In this document: positions 33,766 through 59,832 of the stretch, piece by piece
Numbering within the stretch: the first letter of the stretch is position 1
How the letters are laid out: each line of letters begins with the position of its first letter
DNA from: Lepas anatifera
Taxonomy: Eukaryota; Arthropoda; Thecostraca; Lepadidae
Direction of reading: 5' to 3'
Assembly: GCA_034440635.1 (NCBI GenBank)
Contig: JAOTON010001031.1
Location: 496,001 to 560,000 of the forward strand
DNA: 64,000 bases
Notes under the pieces: model-generated
Databases searched by the model: none
Told to the model about the DNA's origin: nothing
What the model saw: the letters and a program-made list of their open reading frames with translations, nothing else
Position numbers and translations under genes: made by a program

Positions 33766-33964
33766 CAGGGCATATTTTAAGCTACAAAGTGGTGGGCATT
33801 TTGCCCACCAGTTCCCGTGCCATGTCCACCAGTGAGCGGCCCCGAACGGCCCAGTGCCCACCAGCCACCAGTCATTTGATGCTCTAGGAGTGCCCTTTTG
33901 GTGGGAATTCTTGCCATTTTTCAGCCGAATGCCCACCAGTCCCAATTCCTTAAAATATGCCCTG
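33766..33964. mobile_element. hAT-like MITE, 199 bp, perfect ends and duplication
   Basis: CAGGGCATATTTTAAG and its exact reverse complement form the ends. CCTCGCAC occurs at 33758-33765 and 33965-33972. The interior repeats TGCCCACCAG. It inserted into the AGGTCA-type block. Confidence 0.95.
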
Positions 33965-33972
33965 CCTCGCAC

Positions 33973-34989
33973 CGCTGTTTTCCGGCAACGTTGGAAAAAA
34001 CCCGAGAGGTGTTCAAACACCATCTCCCCGCTAGGGCGAGAAAAGTACAGTGAAATTACTCACATTGCCCGTAACTTAACCCAGCGAATGATTAGGAAAT
34101 GATTTCATGGCCCTTGTCTGTATTTTTATTTTGGACTCCCCATGTCATAATATGAAATATGATAAGCACATAAAAATACTTGGCTGGTGGTAGGGGGTCA
34201 ACCAATTTTTCCCAATCCAGTATAGTTAACAAGGAATTCTGACCAGAGAATTCTCAATGATATGCAAACATTCCTAATTATCTCCTCAGATTCGCATAAT
34301 CAGCAGCATAGGAGCTCGAAAGCAATCGGCATGCCGCGTTAAGCAAGCAATTAAAGATCCTTGACTTCTTTAGAATTTAATTTTACAACAGACGAAGTCA
34401 AACGCTTTACTTGAATATCAAACGTCATTAAATTATCGGTTTCTGAACAACAACTACTTGAGGAAGGTTCAAACTGTACCATTCAGAAATGCCACTGTTC
34501 TGTTTGCTCAGTCAGCAAAATCGACGAACTGCTTACTTAGAAATTAGAGGAATAATCAGCTTCCATTCATGATACTGGACAAAAATATATCAAAGGCTCA
34601 AAGCAGACGCATATTCAGACATTGGAACCTGAGTGCCCGTCAGTACAGAAGAAGAAAGGTAGGATTTGGCAATGTTTGAAACCAGGCTTATTTTCAAATC
34701 TCACCTTTCCACGTTTTCAGTGACGTTCGTCTGGTACCTACGGATTATGATATATCACTTTTGACATTTTCCAGAGTTTTGGGCGTAAGCTGGTTATTCA
34801 TAGCATTCTGAACCATGATGCCTACAACCTGAGTACTTGCCTATAATAAGATGCCTAGAAGATGATGCCTAGAATCGAGTACCTGCCTGAGTAGATGCCT
34901 AGAATGAAATACCTGCTTACACACCAGTCTTGACCAGAGACCATGCCAATGCCATCATTTGCTTCACATTTACAACTGTTCTTTGACCT
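33973..34989. other. No gene recognised
   Basis: AT-rich DNA. A tandem phrase (GATGCCTAGAA / GAGTACCTGCCT) repeats near 34850-34915. Confidence 0.4.
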
Positions 34990-34993
34990 TTAA

Positions 34994-35443
34994 AGGGAAT
35001 GTGGCACCTTGGTCGAATCCTGGAATTTAGTGAAATTAGGCGTACTTTAAGCCAAAAATAATGAAACCACTCATGATTTCTGTAAAAAATGTACAATAAG
35101 CTCAATATTTTGTTTTTAAAAATACTCCTCTAGAAAAATAAATAAATATCAGCCTGTGGATGATGTCACAATCTGGCAGCCACTACCATGCTTGAAACGC
35201 TTCAAGGGCTTCGATTGGCTGATGCTCATCGTGACGTCAGCATAGGTCGTCACACCAACAGCTCACAACAATGGCCGCCCGGGCGACGGGCTGTTGGGGG
35301 GCTGGTGTCAGGTATGTTTTAGCTTTTTTCTACAGAAATATCGAGTCCCAAGACAAATGAAATATGGAGTACCGGGTGATCCGACTTGCTTTACAACTTG
35401 GCTATCTCAGTTAAAATCACGTTGTGAAGGTGCCACATTCCCT
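34994..35443. mobile_element. Non-autonomous element, 450 bp, TTTAAA-flanked
   Basis: Inverted ends AGGGAATGTGGCACCTT (left) and AAGGTGCCACATTCCCT (right) are exact, with TTTAAA at both borders. A TTAA duplication would fit piggyBac or Kolobok mobilisers. No ORF. Unrelated in sequence to the AGGTCA element. Confidence 0.85.
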
Positions 35444-36128
35444 TTAAATGTCTTTCTGGTCTGTCATTGTCAGTTTAAAGGTTTTTGCCAGTTTTTGCCA
35501 CTTTTCCTGGTAAATACCGGTATTTACCAGTTTATGCCACTGACTGGCATAAACCTAGTTTTTACCGGTATTTTGCCAACCCTGCACAGTAGGTATAGTC
35601 ATTGATGTGGCTGCTTACTACAGATTCTGAACACTGCCACCACAGGCTGTGGCCAGAGACTGCTATGCTTATCCCACCTGCCTATGTTGATGTCTGCTAC
35701 TGGTGGAAAGTAGTTTTACCAGGGGCCTGTTCCAGCGCCTCCTTAAACCTGATCTAACATCAAAGCTTCTCCAACTTCCTCTCGCCCGGTACAGCGCCTC
35801 CTTAAACTTCCTCAAAGCTCGTCTAAACTCATCTCAAATCTAATCCAACCTCCTCTCAAACGAAAGGTGATTTTTCAGAGCAGGTTAGAGGAGGCTCAAT
35901 TGTGGCGCATGAATTTCAATTGAGAAACTAAAATAAGTTGTTTTACAGAGAGAAACAACGTTTGTGGGCAGCTAAAGGTTTTGATTCCGTTGTTTTTCTG
36001 CATACCACTTTGACTGAACTACATTAGATGAGCATCAGAGGCCTTAATCAAATTTGATTAGTTTCTTTGCTCTGCCACGCCCGCCATATTGGCGCTGATC
36101 AGGCGTAACCAGCTGATATCTCAAACAA
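35444..36128. other. No gene recognised
   Basis: It includes a short imperfect tandem of CCTCCTTAAAC / CTAATCCAACCTCCTCTC phrases at 35735-35870. No coding evidence. Confidence 0.4.
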
Positions 36129-36570
36129 CGTAATCAAACGATCAAACAATTACTAGTCAAACTAAAGGATAGGATAGACAACCGGAAAAAACCAGGCCCA
36201 GTATACACGATGGAATTTAATGACTGTCCAAAAGCATACATTGGAGAAAGCAAAAGGATGATGGAAGTCCGACAAGACGAACACCGAAAATCTCGACAAA
36301 AACTAATCCGAGGGTCAATTGACGAGAAAGCAGCGGAGGCCACAGCGAAACATTAATTCAAGAAGGATCATTATATCAAATGGGACGCCACAACGACTTT
36401 AACTTTCGACTCAAGACAAAAACAGCGAGAAATAAAAGAGGCAATTTACACCCAAACCAGAACGGAGCCAAAAATGAATAGAAATATCGGCAAAGTTACC
36501 ATATTCTCTGGATTTTTGGACCTCTTAAAATGCCAACCAAACAAGAGATTGAATAGAAAAATAGCACGTG
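36129..36570 (+). pseudogene. Penelope-like GIY-YIG endonuclease fragment, copy 1
   Basis: The translation gives GPVYTMEFNDCPKAYIGESK and then EVRQDEHRKS, the GIY-YIG nuclease signature (Y-T, Y-I-G, R, E-H) found at the C-terminus of Penelope-like retroelements. A TAA at about 36354 interrupts it, after which the frame resumes as KKDHYIKWDATTTLTFDS. The reverse transcriptase is absent: the copy is truncated on its left at 36129. Confidence 0.85.
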
Positions 36571-37172
36571 TTTAGAGCTAACAATTCTAAAATGATTCGT
36601 CATGTTCATAGCTAAGATTGTTATTTCAAAGTGTACCCAGTCTTCGTGTTTTTCGCTTAGTAAGGTTTATGTCATAGTGTTATCTTCATCTCCCTTGAAA
36701 ACGGGGGCGGGATACTCCCGAAACCGGTCGGGTTTTATACTCAGGCTAGTCATTGTGCAGTAATAAACGCTTTACTTAATTTGAAGAATATTTCAGATGT
36801 GAAATAGAAAACCAAGCAAAAGAAAACCAGCGCCAGTATCAGTGTGGAAATGTGTACATTCATAGGCGTAGGAACAGGGGGGGGGGCAGGGGACCATGCC
36901 CCCAATATTCTTGGTTCTTAACCATTAACCCTATGGCGTTGACTGGAAAGAAATGACTTTCAAATGCACCTTGGCCTCCCCAATATTCTGGACGTTCCTA
37001 CGCTTATGTGTACATTTGAATACATTTGATAAAAAAGCTGCAAAAGTGCGCGACCTCTAAATATCATCTAAATTCATGGAAATTTCGCACAGAAGCTTGT
37101 AAGCAGATGAGGTTTGAGGGGAACATCGATATGCGTCGAAATATTGCATTTTGGAACAATGAAACACCCTAA
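36571..37172 (+). mobile_element. 3' non-coding part of Penelope-like copy 1
   Basis: It matches, in inverted orientation, 53330-53940 downstream of the second GIY-YIG fragment, and both copies stop at GAAACACCCTA. It contains the MITE at 36861-37008. Confidence 0.85.
36861..37008. mobile_element. hAT-like MITE, 148 bp, inside the Penelope-like 3' region
   Basis: The ends are CATAGGCGTAGGAAC and GTTCCTACGCTTATG. TGTACATT occurs on both sides (36853-36860 and 37009-37016). The same insertion is present in the other Penelope-like copy. Confidence 0.95.
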
Positions 37173-38091
37173 TGCCTAGTGTGCAAAGTATGGCACTTTC
37201 GACGAGACCTTGTCAGTGTGAGTGCCCTTCGAGACAGGAGCATGTTCTCAGCCAGTGGCAGATATAAGGGAGCTACGATGGCTCAAGCCCCTCCCCCTGA
37301 AGTTTACGAGTGCCTATAGTTAATACATAAGCGGAGGCTGATCTGAGGCAAAGGCCCTAGCCCCCTCCGAAATGAAGTCCTGGATCCGCCGCTGCTTTCA
37401 ATCCTTTATTTTATAACCGGGTGATGTCATAAGCGTGCTTCGGCACTGTAATTAAGGGGTTTCACGCAGGTGCAGTTTTTTCGCAGCCCATCTTCGGTAT
37501 ACATTCGGTTTCAAGACCGAATAGACAAAAATTCACCTAAAGACGGATCAGAGAGACAAGGCTTACGTTCACCCGGGTTTGGCGTTGGCAGAAACAGGTC
37601 AGGCAAGATGCAAAGTATCAAAAGTTGAGAAACACATATACTGGTACATGGTTCCCAGACATTTGCAAAATGAATCTTACCCCACTATTTCCCTTTCTTT
37701 CTTTCATCTCTGATGACTTTTTGCATTGTACCATATATCCCAGGAAGGGGCGAAATTTCCGCCCCTCCCCGTGACAGGAAAACGGACTTCCAGAAGTCTG
37801 ACAGAGCAGGGGTCATACCCTTTGCCTAAATTGGGAGCGGGAGAAAATAGAGAATGCCAATCTCGCAAGGAATAGGCGGATCCAGGGGGAAGAGCACATG
37901 CCCCCATCCAATTGATCTTCGACGCCCCTTTGAAATTTCGGATCTCTCCCTAAAAGGTCGTTCCCGGGATGCGAGTATCAGCGCCCTGCGGTAGGATTTG
38001 GCACCAACTTGATAGGTTTTGCTGACCAAAATTGGCGCCCGCTGATCCGGATGCCCCCATCACCCCAAATTGGAAACCCTAGATCCTACTA
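37173..38091. mobile_element. MITE debris, including a degenerate hAT-like element at 37871-38091
   Basis: 37871-38091 parallels the interior of the 24131 MITE (GATAGGTTTTGC, GGCGCCC, GATCCGGATG) with decayed ends. A shorter pair (CAGTGGCAGATATAAGG near 37253, CTGGATCCGCCGCTG ending near 37396) looks like another, without a clear duplication. Confidence 0.5.
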
Positions 38092-38616
38092 TAAGAAGAT
38101 GGATGGGATCACTAGTCACAACCCTTCCCTCAAATGCATCGCTCGGCATCCCCAATCCATTGTTTACCCCCCTCCCCCTCCCGTCCCCTTCCTCATATAC
38201 ACATAGGCATACAATGATCCTTCCAGGTCAGATGAAGGCCACAAATCTCCTCCCCCAGTATGCACACGCCTCATAAATCTCTCAACAAAGTGAAGAAGTG
38301 AGATTGACTCACGAACCACAAGCCCTCATATGAACTTCTCACCCAGCGTCCCTAATACACTATGAACTCTCTTTTTTCTATAATGTGATTCATTATTTAT
38401 TTATTCTTCATCCTATAATCCACGCATATTCACAAATGATTGAAGACAACAGTATGTGAATTTCTAATTGCGAAATTTGACACATTGACTATTATGACAT
38501 GCTTGCAGTGTGGACATATTTTATAGCTTCCAAATGGGTGTACTTAATAAATATGAATCAATTGAGTTTATCTCTATATTCAAATCATGTGTTTTTGTAT
38601 GTAAAGCCTTTTCATC
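38092..38616. other. No gene recognised
   Basis: C-rich then AT-rich DNA without structure. Confidence 0.4.
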
Positions 38617-38629
38617 GCCACCTTGCTTT

Positions 38630-38809
38630 AATAATTTTTGGGGATTAACGACACACCAAATGTCAGGGTCCTAGGGCGTCGCCCACTCTCACCCTGTTGG
38701 AAGGGATTTTGGGGATCAGATCAACTTATTTAGAGGCTCCGCCAGGACTTGAACCCGGGATCAGTGCCTTAGAAGACAAGGGTGCTGTACACTAAGGCAC
38801 CTCATCCCC
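38630..38809 (-). mobile_element. tRNA-derived SINE with a 13-bp target duplication
   Basis: On the minus strand GGGGATGAGGTGCCTTAG is followed by GATCCCGGGTTCAAGTCC. The latter contains the RNA polymerase III B box (GGTTCAAGTCC) and a normal TΨC arm. A short body and an A-rich tail (CCCCAAAAATTATT) follow. GCCACCTTGCTTT occurs at 38617-38629 and at 38810-38822, so both ends are defined. It does not fold into a full cloverleaf, so it is not a tRNA gene. Confidence 0.85.
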
Positions 38810-38829
38810 GCCACCTTGCTTTGCTCCAC

Positions 38830-39324
38830 CTGAGCATATGTCTGACTTGGTATTATTTGTGACTTATTAGGACTTTATCTACAACCACCAACTCAACAAA
38901 ACAAGGAAGGAAACGCCCTTATGCATGGGTGGCTATGGACATTCCCGAGAATGTTCCCAATGTTCAGTGACCTGCAGCTCCCTAGGCTTTGACCTGACCC
39001 GAAAATCATTGGCATTTTAATGAAAGAGCGACTCAAGAGCTTTCGAACAGTGTTAGAAAATTTTTTCTGGCTATCATAGTTTCTGAGATATATGAGTTTT
39101 TCTTAGTACACCTCATATTAGCGATTTTGACCTAGTTTCACCTCTGGTGACCTTGATATTGACCTGACGAGAAAAATGACTAAGTATTTTTGATATAATT
39201 TTTGAAGAGCCTTCGATTGCTGTTTTGCGCTTTTTCTAGCTCTCTTAGTTTTTGAGATCGTGGGGGTCTTCTTTAGCCCCCCACCAGGGCGAAGGTGGCT
39301 CGTACCTGGGCAAGGGATAATCCG
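38830..39324. repeat. TGACCT-containing repeat, distant from the AGGTCA family
   Basis: It contains several TGACCTG and GACCTTGATATTGACCTGACG phrases but no long match to the other blocks. No ORF. Confidence 0.45.
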
Positions 39325-39716
39325 CGTTCAACCAGGGCTCACACGTCACGACAAAACCAGTGGGCATAACAAATGAATTTTCGACTCCAATATGTCTTAT
39401 CTTGCACATAGTGACAGATATCACAGACTTGCATGATTTGGCTGATTTGTCCTTAAATCTATCCCAAAAGTCGTATTCTGGCTATTTTCATGAAATTTCG
39501 GTGAAATTTCTTTTTTTCTGGTTTTAGTTCAGTTTTCCCTCTTCGGCAATGCTCGATTGGCATTTTTCTTGGACCAAAGGTACCCAAAAGTTGATATTAA
39601 CTAAGATATAGCAGGTTTTTAGGTTACGTTAAAAGTGCCCTTTCTCTCCCGGGGTGCCCCTCAAAGGTGGTGTGCCCAATCCCACCCCCCATACCAAAGC
39701 TCTGGCTGCGCCCCTG
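39325..39716. repeat. ~400-bp dispersed repeat, copy 1 (hAT-type right end)
   Basis: It recurs in the same orientation at about 58826-59240 (AATCCGCGTTCAACCAGGGC, GTGGGCATAACAAATGAATT). Both end GCTCTGGCTGCGCCCCTG, a hAT-type terminus. The left terminus is not seen. Confidence 0.8.
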
Positions 39717-40079
39717 ATCGTGGAAAGACTTAAAGCTCAGATTGGATTATTTTAAGACGTGCATGCAGGTTTGGGATGTCACCTAAAAAGCAAACACGTT
39801 TGCAAAAAGCTGTAGAATACCTGCCCAACATTAAAATTGAATGTTCACTGTGCTTTAAAAGGTGCAAAACAACGATGAATAACAGATTTGGTGCAATGAA
39901 GGGGTGCCGCCCCCCCCCAACGCCGCCGCCCCTATGGAGTGCCGCCCCCCACCGGCTGAGCACCCCCAAAGATTTAGGGAAAATTGCACCCCTGAGTCCC
40001 GCAACCATGACAGGGGGGCAGATTGTAGCCACGGGAGGCCCAGGTAAACCACAGAGAGGAGGGGGGTACGAATGTTAGA
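39717..40079. other. No gene recognised
   Basis: A C-rich patch (CGCCGCCCCTATGGAGTGCC) at 39905-39970 precedes the GGGCCC minisatellite. An open frame from 39776 starting MSPKKQTRLQKA is short and unsupported. Confidence 0.35.
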
Positions 40080-40690
40080 AGTAGGGGACTGGCTTCGGCC
40101 ACAAAATGTCTGAGATTATCGTGAGGGGCCCGATCGCGGACCCAAAGGCCCAAGGGAACCACAGAGGCCCGGGAAGCGTTTCAGAGGGGCCGGATAGCCA
40201 CAGGATGTCCGAATGAATCGCACGGGGCCCGGCTGGGGTCACAGAGGGCCCGGTTGAATTACTGGGGAATTCTCTGTTACGGTGTTGGGAATAGGGACCC
40301 GGCTTCGCCAGCAGTGGGCCCGGGATAGTTCTGAGAGGTCCGGTCGCAGCCTCAGAGGTTCCAAGTGGACTGCAATGGACCCGGAAGCATGTTAGGGTAC
40401 CTGGATAGCCACGGGAGGCCCAGGTGAACCGCAGGGGGCCAGCTGCAGCCAAAGGGGGGCCCGGGTGGAATACAGGGAAATTATCTGAGCTGCTAAGAAC
40501 AGAGGCCCGGCATCGGCAGCAGGGGGCCCGGCCACTGCTGTCAGACGATTGCTGTGAGACGATTGTCAGGGGCCCGATCGTGGGGCTCGTGGGTTCTCCG
40601 AGGCAGGTGCTCGGGAACAATGGAGCTAAATTCTTGTGGACTCTTAGGACAGCTATCTGGGGGCCTCCAATATTAATTCAGGGGCCCCGG
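40080..40690. repeat. GGGCCCGG minisatellite
   Basis: Degenerate units containing AGAGGGCCCGG, CACGGGAGGCCCAGGTGAAC and similar recur about every 30-40 bases. The array is interrupted by the MITE at 40694 and resumes briefly at 41083-41190. Confidence 0.75.
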
Positions 40691-40693
40691 GTA

Positions 40694-41082
40694 CAGTGGC
40701 GGATCTAGCCGGTTTGTTTGGGAGGGGCAAACCAAAGTCGAAAAGCAAAAAAAAAAAAACGTCACGCAGTGAAAAGTTGCGTTACGATATGCCTTTTCGG
40801 TAGGATTTTGGGAACCGGAGACGAAAAGCAGAAAAAACGCCACGGGGTGAAAAATATGGGCTCAAGATACTTTTTTCCTATCCAACCCTCAATATTTACA
40901 CTGAACTTCACTAATTCTGTTTGAAGTTGAGAGTTGAAGCACCAAAATCTTGCTTACAAGCTAAAAAGGAGTCGGGGGAAAAAGGAGGTCGATCGCTTTG
41001 GGGGGGCAAAAACATAGTTTTGCCCCGAGCTTTTCCGTTTGGGGGGGCAATTGCCTTTTTGCCCCCCCTGGATCCGCCACTG
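40694..41082. mobile_element. hAT-like MITE, 389 bp, perfect duplication
   Basis: The ends are CAGTGGCGGATCTAGCC and CCTGGATCCGCCACTG. CCCGGGTA occurs at 40686-40693 and 41083-41090. The interior is rich in AAAAGC phrases. Confidence 0.95.
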
Positions 41083-41190
41083 CCCGGGTACATTACAAGG
41101 GGCCCGAGACTTACCTTCGGGTAACATTTGAAAGGCAGCCTGCGGGGCCGGGGTACAGCCGCAGCCGCCGGGTCTACCTAGGAGGTCCGG

Positions 41191-41935
41191 CGGCTGCGGC
41201 GTAGGTGCTTCTTTCAGTGCTTAAGGTCGGCCTAAGGGGGAGGGGGTGATGCCCATGCCCCTTGGATCTGCCCCTGCTGAAGGGGAAATTACCCCGTTAC
41301 TAGGTCTATGGATTGCACGCCGGGCGCCGAATGCTCCCTAAGTGCCCGTACAATAACAGCACATGTACAATACATAACAGACAGTAATTCACTGGCGGAT
41401 CCAAGGGGAGGGCCAAAGGGCCGTGACCTCTCTAAAGCCTAGAATAAATATTTGGACCTTCCCCAAAGGACAAATTTTATTCGTTTTTTTAACCCGTTTC
41501 TGGAGGGTATCATTTATGATACCCACAACTTATACTTTACAAACTGGCATAACTGTTTCTTGTGTGGCGGCACATGGTGGTGGCTGCGTGCATGCCTCAC
41601 TGCTGTATCTGCGCTCCAATTACCGTCAACGTGTCCCCGTTTTTGTTCTTTTCCATCGTATTTCAGTTTTTCATTTCACGATAATCAAAATGAAAAAGTT
41701 ACGGCAAAACCGGGTTAAAACACTATGTTCTGCGTTTTTCTCAATTAAGCCCCCACGCTGGTTTGGCCCCTTCGAAGCTGATCCTGGACCTCCGAATGCA
41801 TGCAATAGCAGCACCAAATCTCCTGTACCTACGCCTATGCCCTCCTCCACCTTCCTGTCTCGCTAGTGCGGCGTCGGGTTTCTTATCCCTTGCCCTCCCC
41901 TTAGATTCGAAAATCGTTCCTCCCCAGGGGTTGAA
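41191..41935. other. No gene recognised; isolated hAT-type ends
   Basis: CCCCTTGGATCTGCCCCTG at about 41258 and CACTGGCGGATCCAAGG at about 41391 look like transposon ends without partners. Open frames here lack any family motif. Confidence 0.4.
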
Positions 41936-42245
41936 AACCTCCCAGCTAACACAACCTCGTGGTTACCGCATGGTAACCATGTGGGCTCCATCACTTTCGC
42001 GTGGTGCCCTCGTGGGATGACCACGAGGGGCCCACGCGGTTTTGGAAGATATTTACGCGTGGGGCCCGCGTGGGCCAACACGTGGGGACCACATGGGATG
42101 ATCGCGAGGTAACCTTGTGGGGACAACCGCACGGTGACCGCGTGGGATGACCATTTTGTAACCGTGTGGGATAACCGTGTGGTAACCATGTGGGGTGACC
42201 ATGAGGTAACCGTGTGGAATGACCATGTTGTCACTGCGCGGGATG
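41936..42245. repeat. GTGGTAACC / GTGGGATGACC minisatellite
   Basis: Alternating short units (CGTGGGATGACC, GTGGTAACCATGTGGG, GGGGCCCACGCG) fill about 300 bp. Related units reappear at 43330-43440 (CCGCGTGGTTACCACATGG). Confidence 0.8.
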
Positions 42246-45200
42246 ATCTCAAATTAGGCGATGAAATAACAACATATATTTTTGATTACCTACACCATAT
42301 TGATTACCCTTATGGACGCGTCTGTGACCTCACGGTAATTGTGAGGGATGATCACTTGGTAGCATGCCTAAAATAAACTACGTTATATACTTCTCATAAA
42401 AGCAGGATTGAAAACGGCGGCCTGCATTTCAATCCCCAGAACACGATTTTCTAATAGCATATTGTCCTAGGACGTTGGTGGTTTTTGTGGCTCCATGGGT
42501 ACCACTCTGAAATCTATGTTTGACGAAGGTAGCAGCTCCTTTTGTCGTATCCGCACTGTATGTATTCCCTTATTCTATCTTAAATCCTACCTTACATTGT
42601 CAACAAACGCAGCCTGTCCTGGGCTTGTTTTTAGCAATGCACCCGGCAGTGCATATCCTCAAAATTTACGGGCACCTCACCACAGTATTACCGTTCCACC
42701 TCGACCACTTCCCTTCAGCGACTGACGGTTCCGCAAACGCCAAAGGAATGCGGCCATACAAAAGACAGCCGACCCCGCGCAACCGCCCGAGGTACGGTCG
42801 GGCGCGGAGGGGAGACGCGGCCCCGGCAGCGTGCTCCCGAGCGCCGGTGCTAAAGGGTTGGAAACGCAGCGCGGCAAAGAATGACCGCGATCTCCTACCT
42901 GCTCCCATAGACATTCGCTTCTCCAACAAATTATAAATTGTGCACAAACTCATGCCTGGTGAGACCGTGCGCATACTTTGGTTGTGTTCATGATACCTGG
43001 GGGTTTAAAATTAAGCCGCTAATGGTGCTGTAACAAAGAGTTTAGAGCAAAAGCTAACTTTATTTTCATCGCATAAGCGGATCCGGGATTTCCGATGAGG
43101 ACCACAACACATACGGTTGGGGTTGGGGTTGCGACTTTTGGGCGGAAAAATAGTGAGGGTGTCAATAATCACATCCTGGGTGGGGGGGGGTGGAAGCAAC
43201 ATTTTAGGAAGGAGCGGTCCAGGTCAAGGTCGAACGTCCAGGTCAAGAGATTAGCTTAAAATATTTGCAAAACGCAGCCGCCAGGTAAAAACAAACACAA
43301 CACCTTGGACCTCCACCAATACCGTCACCATACCCTCTAAAACCGCGTGGTTACCACATGGTTTGCCCACCTCGAGCCCTTGCCCGTCTGAGCCCACCTT
43401 CACCGTCATCAGCCCACGCGGGGCCCACGCGGGTGTGTTGACTGGGCTATCATTTCGGCATTCTAAATGTTGACAGCCCAAGGTGGGCCAGGTGACAAAA
43501 AATTAGCCGACATGTTTGCTCCAGACCAATAACGGAACCACTTGCCGAAATGTTTCACTTGCAATTTGAACTCGCAATGTTTTCCAAAACTAGGATGGTC
43601 CAGGAGTATCCATTGCTATCCTATTAACGCAAAACATATCACAGTTTGCAGCCCAGGCTGGTGACACATTTATGGTGGGACATTTTCAATGGTGGCATAC
43701 TGGACACTTTTTTGGCCCCTGTTCCTCCCCGCTGAACTTTTGATGGTGCCCCACTGCTAGATTTTTACCTTTTTTGTTTGTTTTTCTAAACCTTGACACC
43801 CGGAAGATCTCTTCTCGAGCTAAGGGTCCAGGACCGGTTAATGCAGGCATGGCAATACAAGCCCCATACAAAGCTTATGAGGGATCTAAAATCCAGGGGG
43901 ATCCTGACCCTCCAGCCCCCTCCCCCATCTGCACCCATGCTCTGTGAGGTTCGATAGTAGTGTTGGGGGGTGGCTCCGGTTCTATGAAAATGGAACCTAA
44001 TGGCATCCTGGTGTGACGTGAGCCTGCTGTGCGCATTGTGCTGGATTGTGAGACGGGGCTGGATGTTGGTGTTGGGATAATACTTTTTTTTGGACGTGGG
44101 TAAATTGGTCTCCCTGCCGATGTCTTAACCGTAACACTCCGACCGGTCGATCTTTGAATAAATGGGGCTCGCGCCCCTACTAGGTTGCTTTGGGCCTAGT
44201 GTTGGAGGAAAGCGAAGTGGGGATAAAAGTAACTCTTTCAGCAAAGGTTTTGTAGAGATATTAACAATTTACCATTGTGAATGCTGTTTTCAAAACATTT
44301 TTGGGCTGGTAGAAGCTAAAATGGTTGTTTGACGGCCCAAAATTTCACCTAGTGATTTAAATGTGACAAATTAAAGCAGCACTTTTAGGCTATCAATAGC
44401 AATATTTTTGATAAGATACGTCTATTTCATCAGTGCCACCGATCAGCTGTTGTTGATGTGCGGTTCAAGTTGTTGACTGACGTATGCTGGCGCATATGAT
44501 GTAAGAACAGTGGTGTTGGTGGGGTGGTGGGTGCTGTGTGTGCGTACACTTTGTTCTGTATGCAATTAACGGGATGATGATTCAATAGGATGTATAGCAC
44601 TCATGAGGTTTGCCCTTCTTTATGAGCAATGAAGCTGTTGCGAAGGCCTGAAATCTAGTTCATTATTTGTGGTCGTAATATGCATGTTTACTTGTGCTGT
44701 GGCTGTACTTATCCCTGTCTTTGTTTCAGTTGCTGATATTAGGGAGGGTTTGATTTTTGTCAACGACAAGTCTCTCATCGCCCATCTTTGCTTCTTGGTT
44801 GTGCAATCCCTGACACAGTCATTCAGGTATCGGGGAACCTGGAACTATTCATCTGCAAGTGTAGTGGGAACTCCACTTTTCTGCCACATTCAACATGAGC
44901 TTCTTCTTGTAAGTACTTTACTTGATGATCTCAGACATTTAATTCAAGCTTTTGTTTCATTTGTGGTGCCTGATGAAGTCAAATGCTTATTTTCTTGATG
45001 AATTTTCTGGATAATGGCAAGCATTTAAATCAAATATTTTCTATGAAAATGATGTCACTGGAGTGAGCAGAGTTCACCTTTTTCATGAAAAATTGATGGA
45101 CAACTCAATTTATAAAATCCAAATGAACATTTTAAAAGAATTTATGTATGATTCATTGGCTCTGTTCCTACAAAAATGTATTATATCACACCATGGCACT

Positions 45201-45648
45201 GTGTTGCATCAGCATTTGGAATATTCAGACATGATATTGCTGCAGATTTCACTATGCCACTGTTTTGAAGCTAGTCATCCTATTTCTGGCAACATATCAA
45301 TATCATACTTGGGGAGCCAGTCCAGAATTAAAGGATAGGTTAGGCAGTGTCTTACCAAACTATTAACAATTTGTTTTAAGATGCTGTTCAAATGAATGAA
45401 GCCTTCCATTTTGTGTCACTGCTGAATCAATATATCTGCAACTGCTAGCCATGAATGATAGCTGTGATGGAATTTCTTGCTATTTTAAAACATTTTTCAT
45501 ATTCAACAAATGTGTCAATATTTCAAATAAGCAAACTAAGATACCGCACTTTGAATTTGATCTTTTTGCAAAGTTGTGAACTAATTTTATTATAAAACTT
45601 AACATGTGTCCCTTGCTCTAAACACCTGACTGCTCTTCTGCTCTGCAG
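42246..45648. other. Upstream region and presumed first intron of MOB1; no exon identified
   Basis: The missing first coding exon (14 coding bases by phase) should lie here or further upstream, but I found no ATG with correct spacing and a GT donor. A CpG-rich patch at 42740-42900 is a possible promoter or 5' UTR. Isolated hAT-type ends (AAGCGGATCCGGGATTTCC, about 43076) are present. Confidence 0.4.

Positions 45649-59832
<14,184 letters not shown>

Noticed and set aside
38630..38809. Functional tRNA gene
   Set aside because: The B box and TΨC arm are good, but the D, anticodon and acceptor arms do not fold; a 13-bp target duplication marks a SINE.
41423..41866. 147-codon open frame
   Set aside because: No family features; lies among transposon ends in non-coding DNA.
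44669..44998. 109-codon open frame with a hydrophobic start
   Set aside because: Lies in the presumed first MOB1 intron on the same strand; no motif or splice context supports it.
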